Position numbers and translations under genes: made by a program
NCBI RefSeq assembly: GCF_000612725.1
Contig: NZ_HG964461.1
Span: 62,001 to 126,000, forward strand
Length of the DNA: 64,000 nt
Reading direction: 5' to 3'
From: Mycolicibacterium austroafricanum
GTDB lineage: Bacteria > Actinomycetota > Actinomycetes > Mycobacteriales > Mycobacteriaceae
Notes under the pieces: generated by a model
Database searches by the model: none
Seen by the model: the letters and a program-made list of their open reading frames with translations, nothing else
What the model was told of the DNA's origin: nothing
In this document: in pieces, positions 34,828 to 43,818 of the stretch
Position numbering within the stretch: the stretch's first letter is position 1
Layout of the letters: each line of letters starts with the position of its first letter

Positions 34828-36381
34828 ATGTATGTTCGAGTCATGTCGAGGGATGCCCTGCACGCCGCGGTCACCGCGTTGCGGGCCACGGTGGACGAGG
34901 TGGCCGCCTGCGAGGCCGACCTGTGCACCCGTACGGAGTTGGTGGCGGCTCTTGATGAGCTCGAAACTGTGGGGTGTCGACTGCCCGCGTTGAGTTACCG
35001 GTTGTTGGCGCGGTTGCAGGCCGAGACGACCCCGCCCCAGATGGGTGCCAAATCCTGGAAAGAGGTCCTGGCAGTCCGTTGGCGGATCTCGACCAGCGAG
35101 GCGCATCGCCGGCTCACCGAGGCCGCGGTGTTGGCGCCACGCCAAGCCATGACCGGAGAAGCGTTGCCGCCGGTGCTGCCCGCGACTGCGGCCGCCCAAG
35201 CCCACGGGCTGATCAACGCCGAGCATGTCGAGGTGATCCGCAAAGCCATGGCCAAGTTGCCCGGCTTCGTGGACACCGCGACGCGGGAGCGCATCGAGGT
35301 CGACCTGGTCCGCACCGCCGTCGGCAACGGCCCCAAAGAACTCAAAGACTCCGCGGACCGGACCTTGTTCCTGCTCGATCAGGACGGACCCGAACCCGAC
35401 GAGCGCGAACGCGCCCGCAAGCGCGCGGTCACCAAACACAAACAGCGCGAGGACGGCATGGTCGACGTGTCGGCGACGCTGACCCCGGAAGCCTGGGCGG
35501 TGTGGGAGCCGATCTTCGCCAAGTTCGCCGCCCCCGGGATGTGTAATCCCGACGATCCTGAGCCGTGTACCTCAGGCACGCCGTCACAGGCCCAGATCCA
35601 CCACGATCAGCGCAGCCTGGCCCAGCGCCAACACGACGCGCTCCTCGCCGGCGGGCGTATCGCACTGATGAGCGGACAGTTGGGGCAGCTCAACGGGTTG
35701 CCGGTGTCGGTGATCATCCGCACCACCCTCCAAGACCTGGAATCGCGCGCCGGGGTCGGTGTCACCGGTGGCGGCACCGTGGTTCCGATCGCCGAGGTGA
35801 TCCGGATGGCCGGGCACGCGAACCACTACCTGGCCGTGTTCGACCGGGCCACCGGATCAGCGTTGGATCTGTTCCGCACCAAGCGGGTCGCGTCGGCGGC
35901 GCAGCGGATCATGCTGATCGCCCGCGACGGTGGGTGCACCAAACCGGGCTGCACTGTGGGGGCTTACGGTTGTCAGGGTCATCATGTGGAGGCCGACTTC
36001 GCCAAGGGTGGTAACACCAACGTCGACGAACTCGGCCTCGCGTGCGGGCCCGACAACCGCGATGTCAATGACCACGGTGGCTGGACCACCCAGATGAACG
36101 ACCACTGCGAAGTCGAATGGACCCCACCACCGCCACTGGACACCGGCCAAGCCCGAATCAACAACTACCACCGACCCGAACGACTCCTGCGCCCACCAGA
36201 CGACCCAGAACCACCGGGCGTCCCAGAACCACCGGGCGACAACACGATTGCCGCCGAGGCGGCATCAGCTGAGACCGATCAGGCGGATCCCCGCGGCGAC
36301 GCCGAATCGGACGTCCCACAACCCACCGACGACCCCGGTGAACCCGGCGGACCCGCACCACCAGGAGATCAGGCGGCCTGA
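34828..36381 (+). CDS. 13E12 repeat family protein (DUF222 + HNH endonuclease)
   Basis: A 517-residue member of the REP13E12 family. Residues about 15-330 form the DUF222 region (ELVAALDELETVGCRLPALS, EHVEVIRKAMAKLPG). Residues about 370-440 form an HNH nuclease domain with CTKPGC, CQGHHVEADF and LACGPDNRDVNDHGG, holding HH/N and paired Cys of a zinc-bound HNH site. The last 65 residues are Pro-rich repeats. These elements occur in many copies in mycobacteria and one is the known attachment site of phage phiRv1. An ATG at 34843 is an alternative start. Confidence 0.88.
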   Translation: MYVRVMSRDALHAAVTALRATVDEVAACEADLCTRTELVAALDELETVGCRLPALSYRLLARLQAETTPPQMGAKSWKEVLAVRWRISTSEAHRRLTEAAVLAPRQAMTGEALPPVLPATAAAQAHGLINAEHVEVIRKAMAKLPGFVDTATRERIEVDLVRTAVGNGPKELKDSADRTLFLLDQDGPEPDERERARKRAVTKHKQREDGMVDVSATLTPEAWAVWEPIFAKFAAPGMCNPDDPEPCTSGTPSQAQIHHDQRSLAQRQHDALLAGGRIALMSGQLGQLNGLPVSVIIRTTLQDLESRAGVGVTGGGTVVPIAEVIRMAGHANHYLAVFDRATGSALDLFRTKRVASAAQRIMLIARDGGCTKPGCTVGAYGCQGHHVEADFAKGGNTNVDELGLACGPDNRDVNDHGGWTTQMNDHCEVEWTPPPPLDTGQARINNYHRPERLLRPPDDPEPPGVPEPPGDNTIAAEAASAETDQADPRGDAESDVPQPTDDPGEPGGPAPPGDQAA

Positions 36382-36671
36382 CTGCCGCCGATGGCGCCGT
36401 TTGTCGGGTGGAATCGGTGGACCTGGCGTTTTGAGCGGGGGTGATGCCTGCGTTGACGTCCAAGTCACCCCATGCGCTGGGCACGTTGTCTTCCAGATGT
36501 TCAGCAGCGTCGAAGAACTGGGTCGCTCTGGCCAGTCGCCCGGAGGTGACGACGGAGTCGCAGTCGTGTTGTCTCGCCGTCAAGGCCTGCTCGTGGGGCC
36601 GACGCCCGTGTGCCCTGCGACCGTCAGCCCCTGTGTAGCTAAGCCAACGCGCAACAGGAAATGGACATCAC
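36382..36671. other. Non-coding gap after the 13E12 gene
   Basis: A 290-bp stretch between the 13E12 stop and the phnM stop. Both strands have only short, non-homologous frames. It is likely the 3' flank of the 13E12 element or decayed DNA. I see no convincing terminator or repeat in it. Confidence 0.5.
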
Positions 36672-37859
36672 CTAGTGCGCCAGCGCGGGTGCCCCTGAGG
36701 CGTTCCGGCTGAACACCAGCTGCCCGTCGCGCCACAGTGCCACACCCACATGTGCCCCCTTCTCCGAGGTTCCGGCCGCGAACTGCCGCACGCGCCGCAG
36801 CGACGCGGTCAGCGGCCGACCGACCTCGATGGCCACCGACGCCAACCCGAGGGCGGTGGCCGGGTTGGTCGACACCAGATCGATCGCATGGGTCAGCGGG
36901 ACGTTGTGCTCACCCGCCAGCACGTGCGGTGCGGAGTGCATCGCCGACGGCAGGTAGTCCGAGCACAGCACGTCGCACACTCCGGCGGCGACGGCGTCCG
37001 AAGCCAGCACGTTGCCCGAGGAGGTCGACCGGCCGCGCAGGGCGTTCGGGGCGCCGAGCACCACCGTCATCCCCAATGCGTGGGCGCGTTGCGCGGCCGC
37101 CATCGACAGCGGGAACTCCGCGACCCGGGCTCCGTATTCGAACGCCTCCTCGATATGCTCCTCGGTCCGGTCGTCGTGGGTGGCGAGGACGATGCCGCGG
37201 CTCAATGCCAGTGCAGCGACGGACTTTCGGCGATCGACGATCCTGCTGAGCTGCTGGGCGTCGACCGTGAAGATCTCTTCGACCTCGGCCTCCGACACTC
37301 CCCAGTCCTGGGCGTAAAAGGCCTGCGTCTCGGCCAGCGACGAGAACCTGCTTCGCTGAATCGAGGTCTCCATCATGGAGATCAACGCCACCCGCGACGA
37401 CACCGCCAGCACGGCGTGCAGCGCATCGACGGCGCCTTCGTCGGTGAGCTCGACCCGGGCGTGGATTCGCCAGTCGCAGCACAGCATTGGCGCCAACTCT
37501 TCGAGCACACCGGCCAGCACGGCGGCATCGCCGATCGCGATACCCTTGCGTGGCGAGTCCTCGCAGCGTGCGGCGATGCACACGGTGGAGATCCCGGCGG
37601 CCGCACACTCTGCGTCGAGCACCGAGATGACCCCGGCGTGGTCGAGGGACACGGTGGCACGGGGACGGCGACGCTGCAGCAGGTTGTCCAGGTGCAGGTC
37701 GACGGCGCCGGGGACGAGGAAGAGGTCCCCGGCGGCAGCCGCGTCCGGGACGATGCCCTCGACACGACCCTGATCGTCGAGGGCGACGACGGCGTCGCGG
37801 ATCGCGTCGCGTCCGCCGCCCGGTATGACGGTGACGCCCTCGATCACACTGTGTGCCAT
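36672..37859 (-). CDS. phnM: PhnM: alpha-D-ribose 1-methylphosphonate 5-triphosphate diphosphatase
   Basis: A 395-residue amidohydrolase-family enzyme that removes pyrophosphate from the ribosyl phosphonate triphosphate before C-P cleavage. Metal ligands: DLHLDN (HxH-like, near residue 55), IHARVEL, and LATHDDRT with the conserved His-Asp. The C-terminal SDYLPSAM is typical of PhnM. It is the last gene of the phn operon; its start overlaps the phnL stop by 16 bp. No phnN, phnO or phnP gene follows. Confidence 0.93.
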   Translation of the reverse strand: MAHSVIEGVTVIPGGGRDAIRDAVVALDDQGRVEGIVPDAAAAGDLFLVPGAVDLHLDNLLQRRRPRATVSLDHAGVISVLDAECAAAGISTVCIAARCEDSPRKGIAIGDAAVLAGVLEELAPMLCCDWRIHARVELTDEGAVDALHAVLAVSSRVALISMMETSIQRSRFSSLAETQAFYAQDWGVSEAEVEEIFTVDAQQLSRIVDRRKSVAALALSRGIVLATHDDRTEEHIEEAFEYGARVAEFPLSMAAAQRAHALGMTVVLGAPNALRGRSTSSGNVLASDAVAAGVCDVLCSDYLPSAMHSAPHVLAGEHNVPLTHAIDLVSTNPATALGLASVAIEVGRPLTASLRRVRQFAAGTSEKGAHVGVALWRDGQLVFSRNASGAPALAH

Positions 37860-38503
37860 GCGATTTCTCCTTTTCGCAGTTCGCCGACCGCGGTTGCGAT
37901 CGATTCGAGTGGACTGTGCGCTGCGACGGTGACGATCACCGCCGCACCGGCCGCGACCGCCTCGGCCAGCCAGGTGGTGAGTGCCTGAAGCGGGGCGTAC
38001 TCATCGGGGCCGTCGAGCACGATGAAGGGGCGTTCGGCCAGCAGCGTGGCGGCCAGCGCGACCGCGTGTCGTTGCGCGGCGCGCAGACGTCCCAGCGGCG
38101 TGCGTGCGGCGTCGGCGACACCGAGCCGGGTCAGTCCGGCGAGGGCGCCGGCCTGCGTGCAACCCGCCGCGCGCGCGACCGCGGCCTGGGCGGTCAGTAT
38201 CGGCGCGGCCGCCAGTGGACCGTCGAAGGCCGCCACGTGGTGGGCCCGCAGCCACGCCACTGTCCGCGGGTCCGCCGTGGTGAGGTCGACGTCTCCGCGG
38301 CCACCGAGTCGCAGCGTCACCGCGCCCGCATCGGGTCGGTACACCCCGGTGAGGCATCGCGCCAGGGTGGTGCGCCCGGAGCCGGCTCTGCCGTGGATCA
38401 GCGTGAGCTGTCCGCCGGTTGCCGTGACCTGTGCGCCGTCGAGCACGTCGACCCCGTTGGCGAACCGCTTCGAGAGCCGGGTGGTGGCGATGGTGGGAGT
38501 CAT
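37844..38503 (-). CDS. phnL: PhnL: C-P lyase ABC ATPase, degenerate motifs
   Basis: A 219-residue ABC-type ATPase in the position of PhnL, a protein that associates with the C-P lyase core. Its nucleotide site is unusual. Walker A reads GRAGSGRT (residues 38-45) with Arg44 instead of Lys. The ABC signature LSGGQ is replaced by RLRAAQ (139-144). Walker B is IVLDGPDE, where the catalytic Glu after Asp164 is Gly. ATP hydrolysis may be lost or very weak. Start ATG at 38503 overlaps phnK stop by 4 nt. Confidence 0.85.
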   Translation of the reverse strand: MTPTIATTRLSKRFANGVDVLDGAQVTATGGQLTLIHGRAGSGRTTLARCLTGVYRPDAGAVTLRLGGRGDVDLTTADPRTVAWLRAHHVAAFDGPLAAAPILTAQAAVARAAGCTQAGALAGLTRLGVADAARTPLGRLRAAQRHAVALAATLLAERPFIVLDGPDEYAPLQALTTWLAEAVAAGAAVIVTVAAHSPLESIATAVGELRKGEIAWHTV

Positions 38504-39375
38504 GTCAGCCTCGAAGACACCAGGAGTTGGGTGTAGGGATGCTGAGGATCCTCGAGCACCTGCTCGGTGATCCCCTGCTCGACGATGCGGCCGTGATGCA
38601 GCACCACGACACGGGACGCCAAGATCCGTACCGCGGCCAGGTCGTGGGACACCACGACGGTCGCCGATCCCAGCGATTCCGCCACGCGGGCAACGACTTC
38701 GAGCAGGTCGGCCTGCACCGACGGGTCGAGCCCGGTGGTCGGCTCGTCGAGCAGCAGCAGTTGGGGCGGATCGACGAGTGCGCGGGCGAGCTGTACTCGC
38801 TGCTGCATCCCGCCGGAGAAGGTCATCAGCGCGTCGTTGTGTCGTTCCGGTCGCAACCCCAGTTCGCCGAGGAGTTCGCCGGCTCTGGCGTTGATGTCGG
38901 CGAAGCGGCGTGCCCCTCCGCCCAGCAGTCGTTCGGCGACATTGGAGGCGGCACCCAAGCGTGGGTAGAGCCCGGCCGCCAGTGCGTTCTGATGCACCAT
39001 CACCACCGTCGACCGCTTGAGTTCGGACGTCTGGCCGGTGTGCCGGAACAGGTCGCCGTGTCCGTCGACGACCATGGAGCCGGAGTCGGGCACCAGGTCG
39101 AGATGCAGGCAACGCAGCAGCGTCGTCTTGCCGGATCCGGATTCGCCGACCACGCCGAGCACCTCGTGCGGGCCGACCTCGAACGACGCCTGGTGCACGG
39201 CGACCACCGTTCCGCAGTCGCGGCAGCGGTTGGTGCCTGCCGCTTCCCCGGTGAGCTCGACGCACCGGTCGCAGCCGGGACCGAAGCGATGGGACACCCC
39301 GGTCACGGACACCACCGGCGGCGGTGGGTGCAGGCCGGGGCCGGCGGTGCGGTCGGTGAGAGCGTCGGCGGTCAC
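38500..39375 (-). CDS. phnK: PhnK: C-P lyase core ABC ATPase
   Basis: A 291-residue ABC ATPase that docks on the PhnGHIJ core. Intact motifs: GESGSGKTT (Walker A), TFSGGMQQRVQLAR (signature), LLLLDEPTTGLD (Walker B) and VVSHDLA. The N-terminal insertion with paired Cys (CDRC ... CRDCG, residues about 35-55) is typical of PhnK and probably binds zinc. The GTG start overlaps the phnJ stop (GTGA). Both halves of a working PhnK look normal, in contrast to PhnL. Confidence 0.93.
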   Translation of the reverse strand: MTADALTDRTAGPGLHPPPPVVSVTGVSHRFGPGCDRCVELTGEAAGTNRCRDCGTVVAVHQASFEVGPHEVLGVVGESGSGKTTLLRCLHLDLVPDSGSMVVDGHGDLFRHTGQTSELKRSTVVMVHQNALAAGLYPRLGAASNVAERLLGGGARRFADINARAGELLGELGLRPERHNDALMTFSGGMQQRVQLARALVDPPQLLLLDEPTTGLDPSVQADLLEVVARVAESLGSATVVVSHDLAAVRILASRVVVLHHGRIVEQGITEQVLEDPQHPYTQLLVSSRLT

Positions 39376-40253
39376 GGCGCGATCTCCTCACGGCGACTGT
39401 GACACGCGTCGGCGTCGCTGCAGCACCACACCTGAGTCGCCGAGGGACCGTCGGTGGGCACCCGGTAGGAGGTGGTGCTGCCGCACAGCCAGCACGGAGC
39501 TTCCGCGTCTTCCGGATCCAGGGCGATGTCGTCGAATGCCAACGGCTGCACCGTGGTGTAGGGCGGCAGCGCGGTGAGCCGGGCTCGCCGTCCCGCGCCG
39601 AGCAGGATGGGGTGCGGGCGCCGGTCGAGTCGCAGGACGTCGTAGCGCGGGATGGGGCTGGGGCTCATCAGGCGCGCGCCGGCGACCAGCACGGGATGGT
39701 CTGCCCCGGTGCGCGGACCGCCGAGGCGGGCCTGGGCGTCGTAGAGATCCAGCCAGGCCGCGGTGTAGTCGCGTTCGGCGTGGGCGGCCAGTGCCGCGAT
39801 GTCGTCGGGCACGACGCGCCGCAGTGGTTCGGGGTGAGGGACCTGCAGCACGAGGAGTTGGTCGGGGCGCAGATCGATCTCCGGTATGCGGTGGCGGCTC
39901 TGGATGATGGTGGCGGCCGCTGTGCTGGTGGTGGACTCGCACCGGGCCGATGTGCTGATGAGTTTGCGCATGCCGGCCGCGTTGACCGACATGTCGTCGC
40001 CCTGGTCGATCACCTTGACGGTGTCGGCGGGTCCGACCAGCGACAGGGTCACCTGCAGGCCGCCGCTGCCCCATCCGCGCGCGACCGGCATCTCCCGGGA
40101 GGCGAAAGGCACCTGCCATCCCGGAATGGCGAGGGCTTTCAGGATCGCCCGGCGCACATTGCGTTTGGTGTCCTCGTCGAGGTAGGCATAGGCCTCGCGC
40201 CGTCCGTGTGCGGCGGCCAGCGCGGCCACCGTCGTGGGCGGTTCCGGCGTCAT
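39372..40253 (-). CDS. phnJ: PhnJ: radical SAM C-P lyase
   Basis: A 293-residue catalytic subunit that cleaves ribosyl phosphonate to ribose cyclic phosphate and alkane. It uses an atypical 4Fe-4S/SAM motif near the C-terminus: C254-x2-C257 and C278, with C284 as the likely thiyl-radical Cys (spacing C-x2-C-x20-C-x5-C versus C-x2-C-x21-C-x5-C in E. coli). The N-terminus DEDTKRNVRRAILKALAIPG is diagnostic. Start overlaps the phnI stop by 4 nt. Confidence 0.94.
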   Translation of the reverse strand: MTPEPPTTVAALAAAHGRREAYAYLDEDTKRNVRRAILKALAIPGWQVPFASREMPVARGWGSGGLQVTLSLVGPADTVKVIDQGDDMSVNAAGMRKLISTSARCESTTSTAAATIIQSRHRIPEIDLRPDQLLVLQVPHPEPLRRVVPDDIAALAAHAERDYTAAWLDLYDAQARLGGPRTGADHPVLVAGARLMSPSPIPRYDVLRLDRRPHPILLGAGRRARLTALPPYTTVQPLAFDDIALDPEDAEAPCWLCGSTTSYRVPTDGPSATQVWCCSDADACHSRREEIAP

Positions 40254-41278
40254 CGTTGCTCCTTGCTGGCGGCTTGCGAGAGATAGGCCGTGAATCCTGC
40301 GTAGTGCGGCAGGCGGAGATGCTCGACGAAACCGTTGGTGGCCGGGCCGTCGGTGGCCGCGATGATGGTCTGCTCGTCGAGCGTCAGCGGTTCGGCCAGG
40401 TCACCGTCGGCCAGGATCGCCGCATCCAGGAGTGCCAGGGCGATCGCCCGCCGCTCGACGGTGCCCAGCGTCGCGCCCCAGCCCAGCGCGAGCCCTGGGC
40501 GTCCCTCCACTTCGGCGTCCAGGACGACTTCGACCTCGGTGATCGGCAGTTCGACGACGGCGACCGGAATACCGCTGCGCGGGTGGTGGATTCGCACGGA
40601 GGCCACCGCCACGCTCAGCTCGACCAGCACCGCCTCCTGCCGTCGCCCCAGGATCATCGCGGCGAGCGCCACCAGGGCGCCGGTCTCTCCGCGGGTGAGC
40701 AGGGCCAGACGGTTGGGTCTGCTGTGCGGCGGCACCAGCACCGCGCGGGCGGGGTCGTCACCGGCCCCGTCAGCGGGAGGGGTCACCGTCGGGGCACCCT
40801 GGATGAGGTCACGCACCCGCAGGGTCTCCACCCGCCGCGGGGCGTCGGCCGCCGGGGCGTCCGCCGTCAGGGGATCCTGGTCCGCGGCCGCCGGAGGGCT
40901 GTCACTCACCTCGGGTGTGGGAGTCCAATCGAGCTGGCGGGCAATCAGTTCCGGCGCGAACCCGAGCCACTGGCCGCCGGGGATCTGCGGGTAGGCCGAC
41001 GACAGTCGCCGCGTCAGCACCACATCCTCCGGCTGCACGGTCAGCGCGTGCAGGTGCGGCTGGGTGGCCGCCCACACCCGCAGGATGGACACGGCATGGG
41101 CCGGGTCGCCGTGCGCCTGATCGAGGGCGCGGCGCGCGGCGGCGGGCTCCCACAGCCCGGCCTCGGCGCAGATCTGTTCTTCGAGGACGGCGGTGCTGAT
41201 GTCGTTTCCGCGGCGCGTGGACTGGGCGATCGCCCGGGCGGCGTCCAGCGCTTCGTTCTCGTGCATGCTGGCGTACAT
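40250..41278 (-). CDS. phnI: PhnI: nucleoside transferase subunit of C-P lyase
   Basis: A 342-residue subunit that, with PhnG, PhnH and PhnL, replaces adenine of ATP with phosphonate. It starts MYASMHENEALDAARAIAQ and ends with EHLRLPHYAGFTAYLSQA, the conserved PhnI C-terminal. An insertion rich in Asp/Ala/Pro (residues about 120-160) is longer than in E. coli. The ATG at 41278 is chosen over an upstream frame because it overlaps the phnH stop by one base. Confidence 0.93.
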   Translation of the reverse strand: MYASMHENEALDAARAIAQSTRRGNDISTAVLEEQICAEAGLWEPAAARRALDQAHGDPAHAVSILRVWAATQPHLHALTVQPEDVVLTRRLSSAYPQIPGGQWLGFAPELIARQLDWTPTPEVSDSPPAAADQDPLTADAPAADAPRRVETLRVRDLIQGAPTVTPPADGAGDDPARAVLVPPHSRPNRLALLTRGETGALVALAAMILGRRQEAVLVELSVAVASVRIHHPRSGIPVAVVELPITEVEVVLDAEVEGRPGLALGWGATLGTVERRAIALALLDAAILADGDLAEPLTLDEQTIIAATDGPATNGFVEHLRLPHYAGFTAYLSQAASKEQR

Positions 41279-41841
41279 CAGGGCACCGCCTGGATCGCGA
41301 CGCTGCGCGGCAGTCCGATCAGACACTCGGGCGTGACGATCAGCAGGTCCACCCCGGCCGGCGGGTCCGCGTTCGCCGCCGACAACGCGTGCAGCGCCAG
41401 CGCGTCGAGCGGGACGAAGGCCGTGGTGGGCTCCGGTAGACCAGGACCCGACAGCAGCAGCGGTCGCGCCTCGCCTGCGGTGGCGATCACCACCGTCGCA
41501 CCGGTTTCCGGCGTGCGGCGGGTGCCGCGCCGGGCCTGCGAGATCGGTGTGGCGGCCGGTCCGTGCACCAGCACCCAGTCGGCCGCACCGACCTCGGCAG
41601 AGTCGGCCCCGGTAAGGGCACACACCATGTCCGCCACGCGGTGTACGGCATCACCGCCGTGAGTCCCCAGCCCCAGGCCGCGGTCGAGCAGCGCGAGCAG
41701 CACAGCAGCTCCGCGGTCAAGCTCGGGGTGCTCGCAGATCTGCGGTGTGCCGGACAACTCGATGGGCGTTCCCGGTGAACACAGCGCCCGCATGCAGGCC
41801 AGGAACGTGGTCCTGCTGTCGTGCACCGCATCCCATCTCAT
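41278..41841 (-). CDS. phnH: PhnH: C-P lyase subunit
   Basis: A 187-residue structural subunit of the PhnGHIJ core. The N-terminus SRTTFLACMRALCSPGTPIEL matches the PhnH opening where Phe-x-x-x-Met-x-x-Met/Ala-Pro-Gly is conserved (FxxLMxAMSxPG type), and VPLDALALHALSAANADPPAG is in the C-half. PhnH has no known catalysis of its own. ATG at 41841 overlaps phnG by 4 nt. Confidence 0.9.
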   Translation of the reverse strand: MRWDAVHDSRTTFLACMRALCSPGTPIELSGTPQICEHPELDRGAAVLLALLDRGLGLGTHGGDAVHRVADMVCALTGADSAEVGAADWVLVHGPAATPISQARRGTRRTPETGATVVIATAGEARPLLLSGPGLPEPTTAFVPLDALALHALSAANADPPAGVDLLIVTPECLIGLPRSVAIQAVP

Positions 41842-42254
41842 GACTGCTCCAATCGCGTCGTCGCCACCAGTTCGGCGCGGGCACGTCCGCGATCGGCGCG
41901 CGCATCGAGCGCGGCCCGGCAGAGCTCCTCCACCCGCAGGGCATGCGGTCCGCGGCGCTCACACTCGGCGTCGCAGATCGCCGCGGCGACCGCTCCGGCG
42001 GGGTCGTACCCGGCGCGCACGCCGTCCCCACGAACACCTGCCAGCTCGACGGTGCACCGGGTGAGCGCCGCGTGGCCGAGAACCACCGTGGTGTCACCGG
42101 CCCCCGGCACGGGCACCCGGACCGGGGCGCTGACCGATTCCGGCCCGGAGGTGACCGACACCGGCACCGCGGTGGCCAGGATCTCGTCGGCCAGTCGTTC
42201 CAGCGCTGCGGCGTCGGCCTCGCACAGCGCCTCGAACCGCAGTTCAGGCCTCAC
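41838..42254 (-). CDS. phnG: PhnG: C-P lyase subunit
   Basis: A 138-residue subunit of the core complex: GHAALTRCTVELAGVRGDG (residues about 60-78) is the conserved GE/H..v.Rc.V.l.g..G region, followed by DPAGAVAAAICDAE. With PhnI and PhnH it forms the purine-exchange part. A GTG start at 42254 overlaps the phnF stop by 4 nt. First of the enzyme genes after the repressor. Confidence 0.88.
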   Translation of the reverse strand: MRPELRFEALCEADAAALERLADEILATAVPVSVTSGPESVSAPVRVPVPGAGDTTVVLGHAALTRCTVELAGVRGDGVRAGYDPAGAVAAAICDAECERRGPHALRVEELCRAALDARADRGRARAELVATTRLEQS

Positions 42255-42988
42255 GTGAGGTCCACCGTGAACTGCACATGGTCGCCGCGGAACCGGTGCC
42301 GCACGGCGGCCACCGGGATGCCGTCCTCGTCGATGTTCAGCCCCCTCATCTCCAGGATCGCGGCACCCACCCTGATCCGAAGGTGTTCTGCTTCAGCGGG
42401 TTCGGCCAGACTGGCGGCGAACGTGCGGGATGCCCGTTGCATGCGCACGCCGTGGTTGTCGTGCAGGTAGTCGAACAACGAGGTGTCCCCTGCCCACTGC
42501 TGAGCCAGCCGCGGGAATCTCGCGGTGGGGATCGACGTCATCGTCACCGACCAGGGCTCGTCGTCGACGAGCCGCAGCGTGGTGCACACGAACAGTTCCC
42601 CGTCGGTGCGCAATTCCGCTGCCAGCTCCGATGACTCGGTGATCTCCGACCCCAGCACGGTGATACCGACGCGGTGTCCGAGCTCGAGCATGGTGCGGGT
42701 GAAGCTGGCGTCCCGGCCGGCCGAGATGTCGTAACGCATCCGCGGCGTCGCGACGAATGAGCCCTTGCCGCGGACGGTTTCGATCAGGCCACGCTGGTTG
42801 AGTTCGTCGAGCGCCCGCCGCACGGTCAACCGGTTGACCTCGAATTCCTGCGACAGCTCGGCTTCGCTCGGCAGCTTGTCGCCTGGTTTGGCCCGCTGCG
42901 CCAGACGCGTCTCGAGGACGTCGCTGAGTTGCCGGTACAGCGGCTGGCCGGCATACCTGTTGATCATCTCCAGATGGTGGTTCATCAT
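42251..42988 (-). CDS. phnF: PhnF: GntR/HutC-family repressor of phosphonate genes
   Basis: A 245-residue regulator. N-terminal winged HTH (KLPSEAELSQEFEVNRLTVRRAL, in part; residues about 35-58) and C-terminal UTRA effector domain ending RHRFRGDHVQFTVDL. In M. smegmatis PhnF represses phnDCE and is released under phosphate limitation. Its position between phnE and phnG, overlapping both by 4 nt, means it is transcribed in the same mRNA and should autoregulate. Two ATGs occur at 42988 and 42985; the first is used. Confidence 0.9.
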   Translation of the reverse strand: MMNHHLEMINRYAGQPLYRQLSDVLETRLAQRAKPGDKLPSEAELSQEFEVNRLTVRRALDELNQRGLIETVRGKGSFVATPRMRYDISAGRDASFTRTMLELGHRVGITVLGSEITESSELAAELRTDGELFVCTTLRLVDDEPWSVTMTSIPTARFPRLAQQWAGDTSLFDYLHDNHGVRMQRASRTFAASLAEPAEAEHLRIRVGAAILEMRGLNIDEDGIPVAAVRHRFRGDHVQFTVDLT

Positions 42989-43818
42989 CGACCCGCGCTT
43001 CCCAGGACGCGCCGACGGATTGCCGCGGACACCCTCTCGAACGCCACGACGACCACCAGGATCGCCAGAATGATCGTGGCCGCTTCGTCGTAGCGGAGCA
43101 ACGTCATCGACGTGGCCAGTTCGATGCCGATGCCACCCGCCCCGACCAGACCGAGGACCACCGACGATCGCGCCGAGGATTCCAGCGCGAACATCGACGT
43201 CGTGACGAACGACGGCATGCACGCCGGCAGCACGCCGCCGGCCAGCACGCCGAAGCGCGGAGCGCCGAGTGCCTGCAACCCTTCGATGCGCCCCGGGTCG
43301 ATGTCCTCGATGCTCTCGGCGAAGAACCGCCCGCAGAAGCCCATCACGTCCACGGCGATGGCCAGCACCCCGGCCTCGGGCCCGAGACCGACGGCGATGA
43401 CGAAGATCAGGCCCCAGACCAGGTCGGGAATGGTTCTGCTGATCGTGATGATCCCGCGGCTGATGCCGTACAGCGACCAGTGCGGCGAGGTGTTGTGTGC
43501 GGCGAGGACGGCCAGCGGCACGCTCAGGATCACCCCGATAATCGTTCCGAGCAGCGCCATCTCGACGGTGACCAGTAGCGCCTTGAGGATCGGCCCGAGC
43601 CGGTGGGTGTCCGGCGGGACCGCGTCGGAGAGGAACTCGCCGAGCCGGAACACCCCGGCCGCCAGCGAGTCGGGACGCACGGCAGCGCCTTGAGTCCATC
43701 CGTGCGCCAACAGGCCGCCCACGACGAGGACGATGACCAGTGTGAGCAGGCTGGGGCGCCGGAACCGCGGCGGAGTCGCGGGAGCGCCCGTCGCCGACGA
43801 CGTACCGATCCGATTCAC
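42985..43818 (-). CDS. phnE: PhnE: phosphonate ABC transporter permease
   Basis: A 277-residue inner-membrane permease with about six segments, and the EAA loop GLQALGAPRFGVLAGGVLPACMPS (in part; EGLQALGAPRFGVLAGGVLP, residues about 180-200). It pairs as a homodimer with PhnC. The family permease signature TISRTIPDLVWGLIFV is also present. A single full-length phnE occurs rather than the E1/E2 split. GTG start overlapping phnC by 4 nt. Confidence 0.92.
   Translation of the reverse strand: MNRIGTSSATGAPATPPRFRRPSLLTLVIVLVVGGLLAHGWTQGAAVRPDSLAAGVFRLGEFLSDAVPPDTHRLGPILKALLVTVEMALLGTIIGVILSVPLAVLAAHNTSPHWSLYGISRGIITISRTIPDLVWGLIFVIAVGLGPEAGVLAIAVDVMGFCGRFFAESIEDIDPGRIEGLQALGAPRFGVLAGGVLPACMPSFVTTSMFALESSARSSVVLGLVGAGGIGIELATSMTLLRYDEAATIILAILVVVVAFERVSAAIRRRVLGSAGR

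Noticed and set aside
36382..36671. Short frames in the gap after the 13E12 gene
   Set aside because: They overlap on both strands without a ribosome-binding site or recognisable family.
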